Positions 53,443 to 62,051 of a DNA stretch of 64,000 bases are shown here, piece after piece. Made by a program: the position numbers and the translations under genes. Source of the DNA: Bacteroides sp. (GTDB lineage: Bacteria > Bacteroidota > Bacteroidia > Bacteroidales > P3); the NCBI GenBank assembly GCA_023662825.1, contig JAMPIH010000011.1, positions 17,843 to 81,842 of the forward strand, written 5' to 3'. Within the stretch, counting starts at the first letter, position 1, and every line of letters starts with the position of its first letter. A model generated the notes under the pieces. That model was given only the letters and a program-made list of their open reading frames with translations, did no database searches and was not told the origin of the DNA.

Positions 53443-53910
53443 CTATTCCAAGTCTTCCCTGACCCAGACCTTGCCGCCCTCTATCTTCACCACCCTGACC
53501 GGGGTCTTGGGGTCGATGAACGAAGACTGCGAGGAGGCTTCGTAAAAGTCGCCCTCCACCTCCACGGTGCCCATCGGCGCCAGCCGGGAGGAGGCCACGC
53601 CCTTCATGCCCACCTGAAGCTTGGAGGCATCCACGTTCACCTTGCCGTCCAGGGTGGCGTTCAATTCCAGCTTGCGCCAGGTCTTGCTGCGGAAGATGAT
53701 GACCAGCAGGATTACCGACAAAGCCAAGACCACCGCCAAGGTGATATACCCCGCACGCGAGCCGTGGTGGGTAAAGGTACCGTAGATGGCATAGCCCAAG
53801 GAAGCCAAGCCTGCCACACCCGCCAGGGTCGTGCCGGGAAAGACCAGCAATTCGAGGGTCACGAAAATGAACCCTACCAAAATCAGACAGATAATCAGAA
53901 AATATGACAT
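53443..53910 (-). CDS. NfeD-like membrane protein (short form)
   Basis: A 155-residue protein with about three to four membrane segments at the N-terminus (MSYFLIICLILVGFIFVTLELLVFPG and further) and a C-terminal OB-fold (LQVGMKGVASSRLAPMGTVEVEGDFYEA). It lacks the N-terminal ClpP-like protease of full-length NfeD. It is thought to act with flotillin. The start at 53910 is chosen because the upstream frame lies in the TPM gene and gives no membrane protein start. Confidence 0.9.
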   Translation of the reverse strand: MSYFLIICLILVGFIFVTLELLVFPGTTLAGVAGLASLGYAIYGTFTHHGSRAGYITLAVVLALSVILLVIIFRSKTWRKLELNATLDGKVNVDASKLQVGMKGVASSRLAPMGTVEVEGDFYEASSQSSFIDPKTPVRVVKIEGGKVWVREDLE

Positions 53911-53923
53911 ATCGCAAATCGTT

Positions 53924-54751
53924 TTACCATCGTCCGCCGGCACCGCCGCCGCCAAAGCTGCCGCCCCCGAATCCTCCGAAGCCGCCGCCGTAACCGCCGC
54001 CTCCGCCGCGCGAAGAACCCATGGCTCCGCCAAGTCCCCACAGCATGCCCGTAACGGCCCGTTGCAGACCCGGATCCACGGCGGTCTTGCCGCCGCCTTT
54101 TCCACCGCCTTTATTCTTGTTCTTCTTTTTCGATTCCCTTGCCATCAGTACCGAGAACACCACGACACCGGCCAGGATAAGGCCCACGGCCACGAGCACC
54201 ATCCAGTCGGAAGGCATGTATTCCTTTACAGATATTTCTCCGGCCGCCAAAGGCATGATGACACGCAGGGCCGCGATAACCCCCGAGGCATAGTCTTCCC
54301 GTCTGAAATGGGGAATCATCTCGTCTTCGATAATGCGCTTGCAGACCGCATCGGGCAGCACCGGTTCCAGACCGTAGCCGGGCGCGATAAACACCTCGCC
54401 CGCACTGTTCCTGGTCTTGGGCTTGATCAGGATCACCACGCCGTTGTCGTACTTGGCGTTGCCCACGCCCCAGCGCTCGCCGATCTCGTAGGCCGCCTGC
54501 GCCACCGAATAGCCGCCCAGGTCGGACAAGGTAACGATGGTTATCTGATTTGAGGTGCTGTCGTTGAAAGCCACCAAAAGGCGTTCCAAACCTAAGGCTT
54601 CCTTGCCCAACACACCGGCATAGTCGTTTACCAGGCGCGGAGGCACGGGCGCGGGCGGAATCACCGAGGCGAACCCGCACGGAACCAGCCACAGGAACGC
54701 GCCTATGAGCCAGGCACACAGACGCATGCTATGAAAAAAACTGCGCCCCAT
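53924..54751 (-). CDS. TPM domain protein with glycine-rich tail
   Basis: A 275-residue secreted or membrane protein: signal region (LCAWLIGAFLWLVPCGFAS), a TPM domain at about 35-170 (VNDYAGVLGKEALGLERLL, GIGERWGVGN-like core EIGERWGVGNAKYDNGVVILI), one membrane segment (WMVLVAVGLILAGVVVFSVLMA) and a Gly-rich end (GGGGGYGGGFGGFGGGSFGG). TPM proteins of plants act in PSII repair as phosphatases; the bacterial role is unclear. It starts 2 bases after lemA. An ATG at 54727 is an alternative start. Confidence 0.88.
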   Translation of the reverse strand: MGRSFFHSMRLCAWLIGAFLWLVPCGFASVIPPAPVPPRLVNDYAGVLGKEALGLERLLVAFNDSTSNQITIVTLSDLGGYSVAQAAYEIGERWGVGNAKYDNGVVILIKPKTRNSAGEVFIAPGYGLEPVLPDAVCKRIIEDEMIPHFRREDYASGVIAALRVIMPLAAGEISVKEYMPSDWMVLVAVGLILAGVVVFSVLMARESKKKNKNKGGGKGGGKTAVDPGLQRAVTGMLWGLGGAMGSSRGGGGGYGGGFGGFGGGSFGGGGAGGRW

Positions 54752-54753
54752 AT

Positions 54754-55353
54754 CTATTTTCCAAAATCAAAAGACACTTCCGGTGCGTTTTCGGCACCTT
54801 CGGAGGCTTCGAAATAGCCTTTCTTCTCGAAACCGAACATACCCGCCACCAGATTGCGCGGAAAACGGCGTATCGAGGTATTGTAGTCGCGAACGGCATC
54901 GTTGAATTTCTTGCGTTCCACGGCAATGCGGTTCTCGGTGCCTTCCAGCTGCGCCTGCAGGTCGCGGAAATTCTGGCTCGACTTCAGGTCGGGATAGCGT
55001 TCCACCGTTACCAACAGGCGGCTCAGCGAACCGCCCAGGGCATCCTGCGCCTTCTGGAACGCGGCGATGTTTTCGGATGACAGCGAGTTGGCATCCACCT
55101 TTACCTGCGAGGCCGAAGCCCTGGCCGCCACCACGTCTTCCAAGGTGGAGCGTTCAAAATCGGCGGAACCCTTTACGGTATTCACCAAATTGGGTATCAA
55201 GTCCATGCGGCGTTGATACACATTTTCCACCTGGCTCCAGGCCGCCTGCACCGCCTCGTCTTTCCGAACCAGACCGTTGTAGAGCGATATACACCAGGAA
55301 ATCACCACGATAACCACTGCCGCGATAAGCAGCGCCACACTGTATTTTTTCAT
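54754..55353 (-). CDS. lemA: LemA family protein
   Basis: A 199-residue protein: N-terminal membrane segment (YSVALLIAAVVIVVISWCISLYN), then LVRKDEAVQAAWSQVENVYQRRMDLIPNLVNTV, the family's most conserved stretch, and an all-helical remainder (ENRIAVERKKFNDAVRDYNTSIRRFP). Function not settled. It heads an operon lemA-TPM-nfeD-floA-truA. The ATG at 55353 is preferred over an upstream TTG. TAACTTTA at 55388-55381 may be its -7 box. Confidence 0.93.
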   Translation of the reverse strand: MKKYSVALLIAAVVIVVISWCISLYNGLVRKDEAVQAAWSQVENVYQRRMDLIPNLVNTVKGSADFERSTLEDVVAARASASQVKVDANSLSSENIAAFQKAQDALGGSLSRLLVTVERYPDLKSSQNFRDLQAQLEGTENRIAVERKKFNDAVRDYNTSIRRFPRNLVAGMFGFEKKGYFEASEGAENAPEVSFDFGK

Positions 55354-55413
55354 GTTTTCTGTATTTTGCGTCAAACCTTGTAAAGTTACGAAAAATTCCC
55401 GAACCCGGCCGAT

Positions 55414-55450
55414 AAAAAAGGCGGCGACCGATCAAACCGGCCACCGCCTT
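55414..55450 (-). terminator. Terminator of htpG
   Basis: On the minus strand AAGGCGGTGGCCG pairs imperfectly with CGGTCGCCGCCTT and is followed by six T (55419-55414). It lies 25 bases after the htpG stop. Confidence 0.8.
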
Positions 55451-55475
55451 CCAACAGGTTCCGGATAATCCGGAA

Positions 55476-57527
55476 TTATTTAATCATATCCACGCTCCGT
55501 TTAAGGAAACGGTGCAGGCCTTCGCCCTTCAGCAGGCCGTTGCTGAGCAGCGCCAGGTCGATCAACTGCCCAACCACCGGGTTTTCGGCACCGTATTTTT
55601 CCAAGAGGTCGCGTTCCTTCTTGCCCAGGTCGTTGAGCGAACGGTCCAGGTCGGCGATACGGTCTTTGTCGGAGGCGGGAATCTCTTCGGGCTTGGTGTC
55701 CTTGTTGAGCGCCTCGATATCGTCTTTCTGCTTCTGCAAATCGGCCTTTTCCTTTAAAATCGGGGCTATCTTGTCGCCCAATTCAGCCTTTTCCTTTTGC
55801 AGGAGTTCCTTTACAAGGCGATGGTCGGCGTTCACCACGAGGTTCAGCTGGTCGCCCATCTTGCCGTAGAAGCCCATGTCGGGATTTATCTCGGCCATGT
55901 CCTTCATGCGGCGCATGAACTCGGAACGGGTGATGAGCACCGGGTCGGCTTCCTCTCCCATGTTCTCGAAACTTACGGCATACATGCCGCCGTCTTTGGG
56001 CAGCTGGGCGTTGAAGATGCCGCGCAATTCGCTCTGTTCCTGCACGTCGAGGCTCAGTTGCCTGGCCTCTTCCTTTACGATAAGGCGGTCTATCACGTCC
56101 GAATCCACGCGGGTAAAGCGGAAATCGGGGTTCTTCTGCTCCATAAAATTGAGGAAAGGCGTGTCGAAGGTTCCGTCCATCACCAGCACGTCGTAACCCT
56201 TGGCCTTGGCCGCCTGTATATAAGAGTATTCGCTGTCGGTCTTGGAGGCGTAGAGGAACACCAGTTTCTTGTCCTTGTCGGTCTGGGTGTCGGCAATCAC
56301 TTTCTTGTATTCTTCCAGGCTGAAATACTTGCCGTCGGTGTTCTTGAAGAGGTAGAACTCCATGGCCCGTTCGGCGAATTTCTCATCGGTGAGTATGCCG
56401 TACTGCACGAAAATCTTCAGGTCGTCCCACTTGCTTTCGAAATCGGCGCGCTTGTTCTTGAACAGGTCGAGCAGGCTGTCGGCCACCTTCTTGGTGATAT
56501 GGCTCGAAATTTTCTTTACGTTGCGGTCTGATTGCAGGTAGGAACGCGAAACATTGAGCGGGATGTCGGGCGAGTCGATGACCCCGTGCAAGAGCGTGAG
56601 GTATTCGGGCACGATGCCTTCCACTGTATCGGTAACGTACACCTGGTTGCAGTAGAGCTGAATCTTGTTCTTCTGCAGCTCCATGCGCGACGAGATCTTG
56701 GGGAAATACAGGATGCCGGTAAGCGTGAAGGGGTAATCCACATTGAGGTGGATATGGAACAGCGGGTCGGCGGCCACCGGATAGAGGTCGTGGTAGAAAC
56801 TGCCGTAGTCTTCTTCCTTGAGTTCGGAGGGCTTGCGCGTCCAGGCCGGATGGGTGTCGTTGATCACCAGATCCCTGTCGGTGTCTTTGTAACCGCCGTC
56901 CTTCCATTCCTTTTCCTTGCCGCAGACCACTTCCACCGGCAGGAAGCGGCAGTATTTCTTAAGCAGCGACTGTATCTTCTCCTCGCCCGCGAACTCGAGG
57001 TCTTCTTTGGTGAGGTGCAGCACCACGTCGGTTCCGCGTTCGGGTTTGTCGTATTCCTCCATCTCGTAGTCGGTGGTGCCCTGGCAGCTCCAGTGAACGC
57101 CCTTGGCGTCGTCCTTGTACGAACGGGTAAAAATTTCCACCCGGTCGCTCACCATGAAGGCCGAATAGAAACCCAAGCCGAAATGCCCTATAATGGCGTT
57201 GGGCGAATCCTTGTATTGTTTGAGGAACTCTTCGGCACCCGAGAAAGCGATCTGGTTGATGTATTTCTCCACTTCTTCGGACGTCATGCCGATACCGTTG
57301 TCTGAAATGGTGAGCGTTCCTGCCTCTTTGTCAGCCTTGACACGTACCTGCAGGTTTTCCACCCCGCCCTTGAACACGCCCGAGGAGGCAAGGGTCTTTA
57401 GCTTTTGGGTGGCGTCCACCGCGTTCGAAACCAACTCGCGCAAGAATATCTCGTGGTCGGAATACAGAAACTTCTTGATAATGGGGAACAAGTCCTGCGT
57501 GGATACGCCTATTTTTCCTTTGCTCAT
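55476..57527 (-). CDS. htpG: Molecular chaperone HtpG (Hsp90)
   Basis: A 683-residue GHKL ATPase: FLRELVSNAVDATQKLK, DNGIGMTSEEVEKYINQIAFSGAEEFL, GHFGLGFYSAFMV in the nucleotide domain, then the middle domain with NVSRSYLQSDRNVKKIS and a C-terminal dimerisation domain. It remodels client proteins, often with DnaK. Length is slightly above E. coli HtpG, as in other Bacteroidota. It is transcribed alone, divergent from porX. Confidence 0.96.
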   Translation of the reverse strand: MSKGKIGVSTQDLFPIIKKFLYSDHEIFLRELVSNAVDATQKLKTLASSGVFKGGVENLQVRVKADKEAGTLTISDNGIGMTSEEVEKYINQIAFSGAEEFLKQYKDSPNAIIGHFGLGFYSAFMVSDRVEIFTRSYKDDAKGVHWSCQGTTDYEMEEYDKPERGTDVVLHLTKEDLEFAGEEKIQSLLKKYCRFLPVEVVCGKEKEWKDGGYKDTDRDLVINDTHPAWTRKPSELKEEDYGSFYHDLYPVAADPLFHIHLNVDYPFTLTGILYFPKISSRMELQKNKIQLYCNQVYVTDTVEGIVPEYLTLLHGVIDSPDIPLNVSRSYLQSDRNVKKISSHITKKVADSLLDLFKNKRADFESKWDDLKIFVQYGILTDEKFAERAMEFYLFKNTDGKYFSLEEYKKVIADTQTDKDKKLVFLYASKTDSEYSYIQAAKAKGYDVLVMDGTFDTPFLNFMEQKNPDFRFTRVDSDVIDRLIVKEEARQLSLDVQEQSELRGIFNAQLPKDGGMYAVSFENMGEEADPVLITRSEFMRRMKDMAEINPDMGFYGKMGDQLNLVVNADHRLVKELLQKEKAELGDKIAPILKEKADLQKQKDDIEALNKDTKPEEIPASDKDRIADLDRSLNDLGKKERDLLEKYGAENPVVGQLIDLALLSNGLLKGEGLHRFLKRSVDMIK

Positions 57528-57643
57528 GGCTATGCTGTTTTTTAGTTGACGCGGCAGCCTACAGCCAATTACGTGCCAAAGACCGAAACCTGCAATTCTG
57601 GCAGTACGGAGGAATATGTTTTCTCAGTTTGATTCAAAAACCG

Positions 57644-57651
57644 TATATTTG
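57644..57651 (+). promoter_or_regulatory. -7 promoter box of porX
   Basis: TATATTTG, 26 bases before the porX ATG. Confidence 0.55.
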
Positions 57652-57677
57652 TCGGTTAAACCTAAAACACGAAATAT

Positions 57678-59228
57678 ATGCCGGCACGCGTTCTTTGGAT
57701 CGATGATGAAATCGACTTGCTCAAGCCCCACGTCATGTTCCTTCAGTCGAAAGGATATGAAGTCCTCACATTGAATAACGGAGTGGACGCGCTCGACGCC
57801 ATCAAGAACCAGATCGTTGACATCATTTTCCTCGACGAGCAGATGCCGGGGCTTTCCGGACTGGAAACCCTCGCCAAGATAAAGGAAGTGTTCCCCTCCA
57901 TTCCCGTCGTGATGGTTACCAAGAGCGAGGAAGAAGGCATCATGAACGAGGCCATCGGCTCCAAGATCTCCGACTACCTGCTCAAGCCCGTCAATCCGGG
58001 ACAGATCCTCCTGGCCATCAAGAAGCAACTGGAATCCAAACACCTGGAAAACGAACGCTCCACCTCTTCCTACCAGCGCGAGTTCCGTGAAATCGGCGCG
58101 GCCTTGTCGCCCAACCTCTCGTTCAAGGAATGGGAGGAAATCTACAAGAAACTGGTTTTCTGGGATATTGAGCTGAGCAAGACCGACGACGAGGGCATGA
58201 AGGAAATTCTTCGCACCCAAAAGGAAGAAGCCAACCTGCTCTTTTCCAAGTTCGTGGAAAACAACTACATCGATTTTCTCAAACAAGGCTCCGACAACGA
58301 GTTCGATATGTCGCACACCGTATTGAGAAACCGGCTGCTGCCCATCCTCAACAACGACATCCCGGTGTTCTTCATCCTGATCGACAACCTGCGGTTCGAC
58401 CACTGGAAGGCGCTTCAGAAACGTATCGTGCCTTATATGAACACCCTGAGCGAGGATATGTACATGAGTATCCTTCCCTCGGTAACGCACTATGCGCGCA
58501 ACAGTATGTTCGCCGGCCTGCTGCCCTCCGAAATCGAGAAGAAGTACCCCGACTACTGGGTACGCGAAGATTCGGGGCACTTCAAGAACCAGAACGAAAG
58601 GCTGTTGCTCGAGGAATGCCTCAAGCGTTTCGGAAAGGAACCCAACTACACCTATAATAAGGTAATCAACAACTCCTACGGGTTCAAGATCATGGAGTAT
58701 CTGCCCAAGATGTTGCAGACACCGCTTAACGTCATCATCTACAACTTCATCGACATGCTTTCGCACGCCAGCACCGAAATCGAGTTGCTGCGCGAGATGG
58801 CGAGCGACGACGCCTCCTACCGCTCGCTCATCGAGTCCTGGTTCGAATACTCCCCGCTCCTGGAACTGATCAAGAACCTGGTGGGCCAGAAAGCCATCGT
58901 GATCATTACCAGCGACCACGGCTCCATCCGCATCAACAACCCGGTGCGCATCAAGGGCGACCGCGACACGAGCGTGAACCTGCGCTTCAAGTCGGGCCGG
59001 AACATGGAATACAACCCGAAAGATGTGTTCAGCGTGCGCAACCCGGGCGACATTTTCCTGCCCAAGGTAACGATGACCTCCTCGTTCGTGTTCTGCCGCC
59101 AGAACGACTTTTTCGTCTATCCCAACAACTACAACCAATACGTGAACTACTACCGCGACACCATTCAGCACGGCGGTATCTCGATGGAAGAGATGTTGGT
59201 TCCCTACGCGGTACTTCAACCTAAGTAA
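57678..59228 (+). CDS. porX: PorX: response regulator with PglZ phosphatase-like domain
   Basis: A 516-residue protein. Residues 1-125 are a CheY-like receiver: acidic pocket DDE at 9-11, phospho-acceptor Asp53 in IIFLDEQMPG, and Lys in MVTKSEEEG. A helical linker follows, then a PglZ/alkaline-phosphatase-like domain from about 205 (VFFILIDNLRFDHWKAL, SVTHYARNSMFAGLLP with Thr270 at the expected nucleophile, ITSDHGS). In Porphyromonas gingivalis PorX with PorY and SigP controls the type IX secretion system. Its presence here implies that T9SS regulation exists in this organism, though no T9SS structural gene is in the window. Confidence 0.94.
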   Translation: MPARVLWIDDEIDLLKPHVMFLQSKGYEVLTLNNGVDALDAIKNQIVDIIFLDEQMPGLSGLETLAKIKEVFPSIPVVMVTKSEEEGIMNEAIGSKISDYLLKPVNPGQILLAIKKQLESKHLENERSTSSYQREFREIGAALSPNLSFKEWEEIYKKLVFWDIELSKTDDEGMKEILRTQKEEANLLFSKFVENNYIDFLKQGSDNEFDMSHTVLRNRLLPILNNDIPVFFILIDNLRFDHWKALQKRIVPYMNTLSEDMYMSILPSVTHYARNSMFAGLLPSEIEKKYPDYWVREDSGHFKNQNERLLLEECLKRFGKEPNYTYNKVINNSYGFKIMEYLPKMLQTPLNVIIYNFIDMLSHASTEIELLREMASDDASYRSLIESWFEYSPLLELIKNLVGQKAIVIITSDHGSIRINNPVRIKGDRDTSVNLRFKSGRNMEYNPKDVFSVRNPGDIFLPKVTMTSSFVFCRQNDFFVYPNNYNQYVNYYRDTIQHGGISMEEMLVPYAVLQPK

Positions 59229-59230
59229 AG

Positions 59231-59680
59231 ATGGAAGACGCCATTTGCACCCTTACGGCGGCCACGCCCGAAGACCTGCCTCCGGCGGCCACGCTCCTCC
59301 TGGAAAGCTTTCCGGAGGAGCGTATCTTCGCCTTTCTCGCGCCCATGGGGGCGGGAAAAACCACATTCATCAAGGCACTCTGCAACCACCTGCACGTTCA
59401 GGAAGAGGTGGTGAGTCCCACGTTCGCGCTTATCAACGAATACGCCTCTCCCCAAGGGGCGGTCTATCACTTTGACTTTTACCGTCTTAAAAACACTGCC
59501 GAAGCCTACGACATCGGCACGGACGAGTATCTGTCCAGCGGCTGCTACTGTTTTCTGGAATGGCCTCAGGTAATGCAGGAAATGCTGCCCGAACGCTATG
59601 TACAGGTGGAAATTACAGTGGATGCCGCCACCGGAGCACGGCAGATCCGTGCCCGTATCGCTAACCAAAACCGCCATTGA
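59231..59680 (+). CDS. tsaE: tRNA t6A biosynthesis ATPase TsaE
   Basis: A 149-residue P-loop protein: Walker A FLAPMGAGKTTFIKAL, SPTFALINEY and HFDFYRLKNTAEAYDIGTDEYL, the last being the family signature. It powers the TsaB-TsaD-TsaE cycle for threonylcarbamoylation. It lies 2 bases after porX and its TGA overlaps the aroB ATG by one base. Confidence 0.96.
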   Translation: MEDAICTLTAATPEDLPPAATLLLESFPEERIFAFLAPMGAGKTTFIKALCNHLHVQEEVVSPTFALINEYASPQGAVYHFDFYRLKNTAEAYDIGTDEYLSSGCYCFLEWPQVMQEMLPERYVQVEITVDAATGARQIRARIANQNRH

Positions 59681-60762
59681 TGAAGACCGTGACAGACCAA
59701 GGCTGCCCCGTTTTTATCGGTTGCGGAAGTTTGGAAAAATTGCAGGAACGGCTCGCACGCCGAGCCAAGAAGTGCCGCATCGTATTGTTGCACGAGAAGA
59801 ACGCCGCCAAACTGATCCTGCCGCCCCTGCTCGATAAAGTCCCCTTGCTGAAAGAGGTTCCCCGCTACGAATTGGACGCCGCCGAAAGCGGCAAGCAGAT
59901 AGAAACGCTCCTGCCGCTCTGGCAGGCCTGGAGCCGCGACCGGCTGGACCGCAACACCTTAGTGGTGCTGGTGGGCGGCGGGGTGCTGTGCGACATGGGC
60001 GGTTTCGCCGCCTCGGTGTTCAAGCGCGGCATTTCGTTCGTAAGCGTTCCCACCACGCTGCTGGCCATGGCCGACGCCTCCGTGGGCGGCAAGACCGCCG
60101 TGGATTTAGGCGAAGTCAAGAATGTGCTGGGCAATTTCCGCCGGGCCAGGGCGGTGGCCATCGACCCCGTTTTCATCTCCACCCTACCCGATGCCGAATT
60201 TCTGTCGGGCATGGCGGAAATCCTGAAGATGCTGATGATTTCCAAACGCCGGTTCAAGCCCGGAAGCATGGCCGACGGCTTTACAAAACAAGGTTTCGAT
60301 ATCGGCCTGCTGCACTTCGCCGTGCGCGAGAAAGCCCGTATCACCCGAAAGGACTTCCACGAAAGGAACCTCCGCAAGACCCTGAATTTCGGACATACGG
60401 CGGGACACGCCTTCGAATCGCTGGCGCTCAAGCAGAACCGCCCCATTCCCCACGGGTTCGCGGTAGCCTACGGAATGGCCTGCGAACTGTACCTTTCCGT
60501 ACATTGCCTCGGCTTTAAGCAAGAAGATTTCGAGGCCGTGAACCGGCTTATACAGCGCATTTACGGCACGTTCGACTATACGCCGCAAGACATTCCCGAC
60601 CTGCTGGCCTACATGCAGAACGACAAGAAAAACGGTAAAGACGGGCAAATCCGCCCCGTTCTCTTGAAAAAATACGGCGCCTGTCGCCACAATGGTTCCT
60701 TTTCTCCCCGGCAGATGGAGGAAGTATTGCGGAACTATCCCTTCAACACGAAAAACCGATAG
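59680..60762 (+). CDS. aroB: 3-dehydroquinate synthase
   Basis: A 360-residue protein: nucleotide-binding GGGVLCDMGGFAASVFKRGI, PTTLLAMADASVGGKTAVDLGEVKN, and the metal site NFGHTAGHAFES. It makes 3-dehydroquinate from DAHP with NAD and a divalent metal. Start at the ATG that overlaps the tsaE stop. Next gene aroA follows 2 bases later, so shikimate steps 2 and 6 are co-expressed. Confidence 0.95.
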   Translation: MKTVTDQGCPVFIGCGSLEKLQERLARRAKKCRIVLLHEKNAAKLILPPLLDKVPLLKEVPRYELDAAESGKQIETLLPLWQAWSRDRLDRNTLVVLVGGGVLCDMGGFAASVFKRGISFVSVPTTLLAMADASVGGKTAVDLGEVKNVLGNFRRARAVAIDPVFISTLPDAEFLSGMAEILKMLMISKRRFKPGSMADGFTKQGFDIGLLHFAVREKARITRKDFHERNLRKTLNFGHTAGHAFESLALKQNRPIPHGFAVAYGMACELYLSVHCLGFKQEDFEAVNRLIQRIYGTFDYTPQDIPDLLAYMQNDKKNGKDGQIRPVLLKKYGACRHNGSFSPRQMEEVLRNYPFNTKNR

Positions 60763-60764
60763 AC

Positions 60765-62051
60765 ATGGATAATATCAGCATTCAATTTGCCGACAGACAC
60801 ATCGAGGGGGAAGCCCCCTTGCCGAGTTCCAAAAGCATCAGCAACCGCTATCTGGTGCTGCAGTTTCTGGCCGACGAAGACTTCGACCTGGAGAACCTCT
60901 CCGAGTCGGACGACACACGCCTGATGCAGAAGCTGCTCAAGAAGATAGACCGTCAGGACGAGGATCCGGACGACACCACCGAACTCAACTGCCACAACGC
61001 AGGCGCCGTGATCCGTTTCCTTACCGCATTGCTGGCCTTCCGCGCCGGTACCTGGATCTTAGGTTCGGACAACCCGCGCATGAAGGCCCGCCCCATCGGT
61101 GCCTTGGTGGACGCACTGCGGAACATGGGCGTGGAAATCGAGTATCTGGAGGAAGAAGGTTTTCCGCCCATCAAAGTGACGGGCAAGCCCGAAGCCCTGG
61201 AATCGCAGGACTATATCGTGCGGGTGGATGCCGGCCAAAGCAGCCAGTTCGTTTCGGCGCTCATGATGGTGGCGCCGCTCTTCGCGCACGGACTGCATAT
61301 CGAGATGATCAGCGAGACCAAGGTGTCGCTGCCCTATATCCAGATGACCGCCCGCCTGATGCAGAACTGCGGCGTGGAAGTGGTGTTCATCGACGGCAAC
61401 AACATGTTCATAGACGGCACGCTGCACGCCCCGGTGCAGACCCTGATCGAGTCGGACTGGAGTTCGGCTTCCTATATCTACGGACTGCTGGCCCTGAGCG
61501 AGGGCGGAAGCGTGGAAATGCCGCTGCTGTTCGAAGACAGTGTGCAGGGCGACTGCGTGATCGCCAACTGGTTCGAGGAATTAGGCGTGGAAACCGAATT
61601 TCTGCAGGACCGCGTGATTATCCGCAAGAATCCGGCCATTCCTGTGGACAGGAGTCCAAAGGAATACGATTTCGTGCACCATCCCGACCTGGCGCAGACC
61701 ATGGCGGTGGTATGCGCGGCCTTGGGCATCGAGGTGGAGCTGACCGGCATCTTCGGGCTCAAATACAAGGAAACCGACCGCATCGTGGCGCTTCGCAACG
61801 AACTGGAACGTATCGGCGCGCGCATCGAGGCCTCCGAAACCGAGACCTCCAACCGCCTGCATATCTATCCATCGGAACTGCATCCCGAACACGAAACGAT
61901 ACGTACCTACAGAGACCACCGCATGGCGCTCTCGTTCGCCATACTGGCCGCCAAGTACGCCAAAATGAATATAGAAGACAAAGAAATCGTTCAGAAATCC
62001 TTTCCCGATTTTTGGAGCGTGATGAAAAAATTAGGCGCGAAACTGTCATGA
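60765..62051 (+). CDS. aroA: 3-phosphoshikimate 1-carboxyvinyltransferase (EPSP synthase)
   Basis: A 428-residue two-domain protein: LPSSKSISNRYLVL, NPRMKARPIGALVDAL (for DxPL/RPI region), SSQFVSALMM, FKYKETDRI-like LKYKETDRIVALRNEL, and TYRDHRMALSFAIL. It adds the enolpyruvyl group to shikimate 3-phosphate. The canonical NAGTAxR motif reads NAGAVIR, so the threonine is replaced by alanine. The stop overlaps the next start (ATGA). Confidence 0.94.
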   Translation: MDNISIQFADRHIEGEAPLPSSKSISNRYLVLQFLADEDFDLENLSESDDTRLMQKLLKKIDRQDEDPDDTTELNCHNAGAVIRFLTALLAFRAGTWILGSDNPRMKARPIGALVDALRNMGVEIEYLEEEGFPPIKVTGKPEALESQDYIVRVDAGQSSQFVSALMMVAPLFAHGLHIEMISETKVSLPYIQMTARLMQNCGVEVVFIDGNNMFIDGTLHAPVQTLIESDWSSASYIYGLLALSEGGSVEMPLLFEDSVQGDCVIANWFEELGVETEFLQDRVIIRKNPAIPVDRSPKEYDFVHHPDLAQTMAVVCAALGIEVELTGIFGLKYKETDRIVALRNELERIGARIEASETETSNRLHIYPSELHPEHETIRTYRDHRMALSFAILAAKYAKMNIEDKEIVQKSFPDFWSVMKKLGAKLS

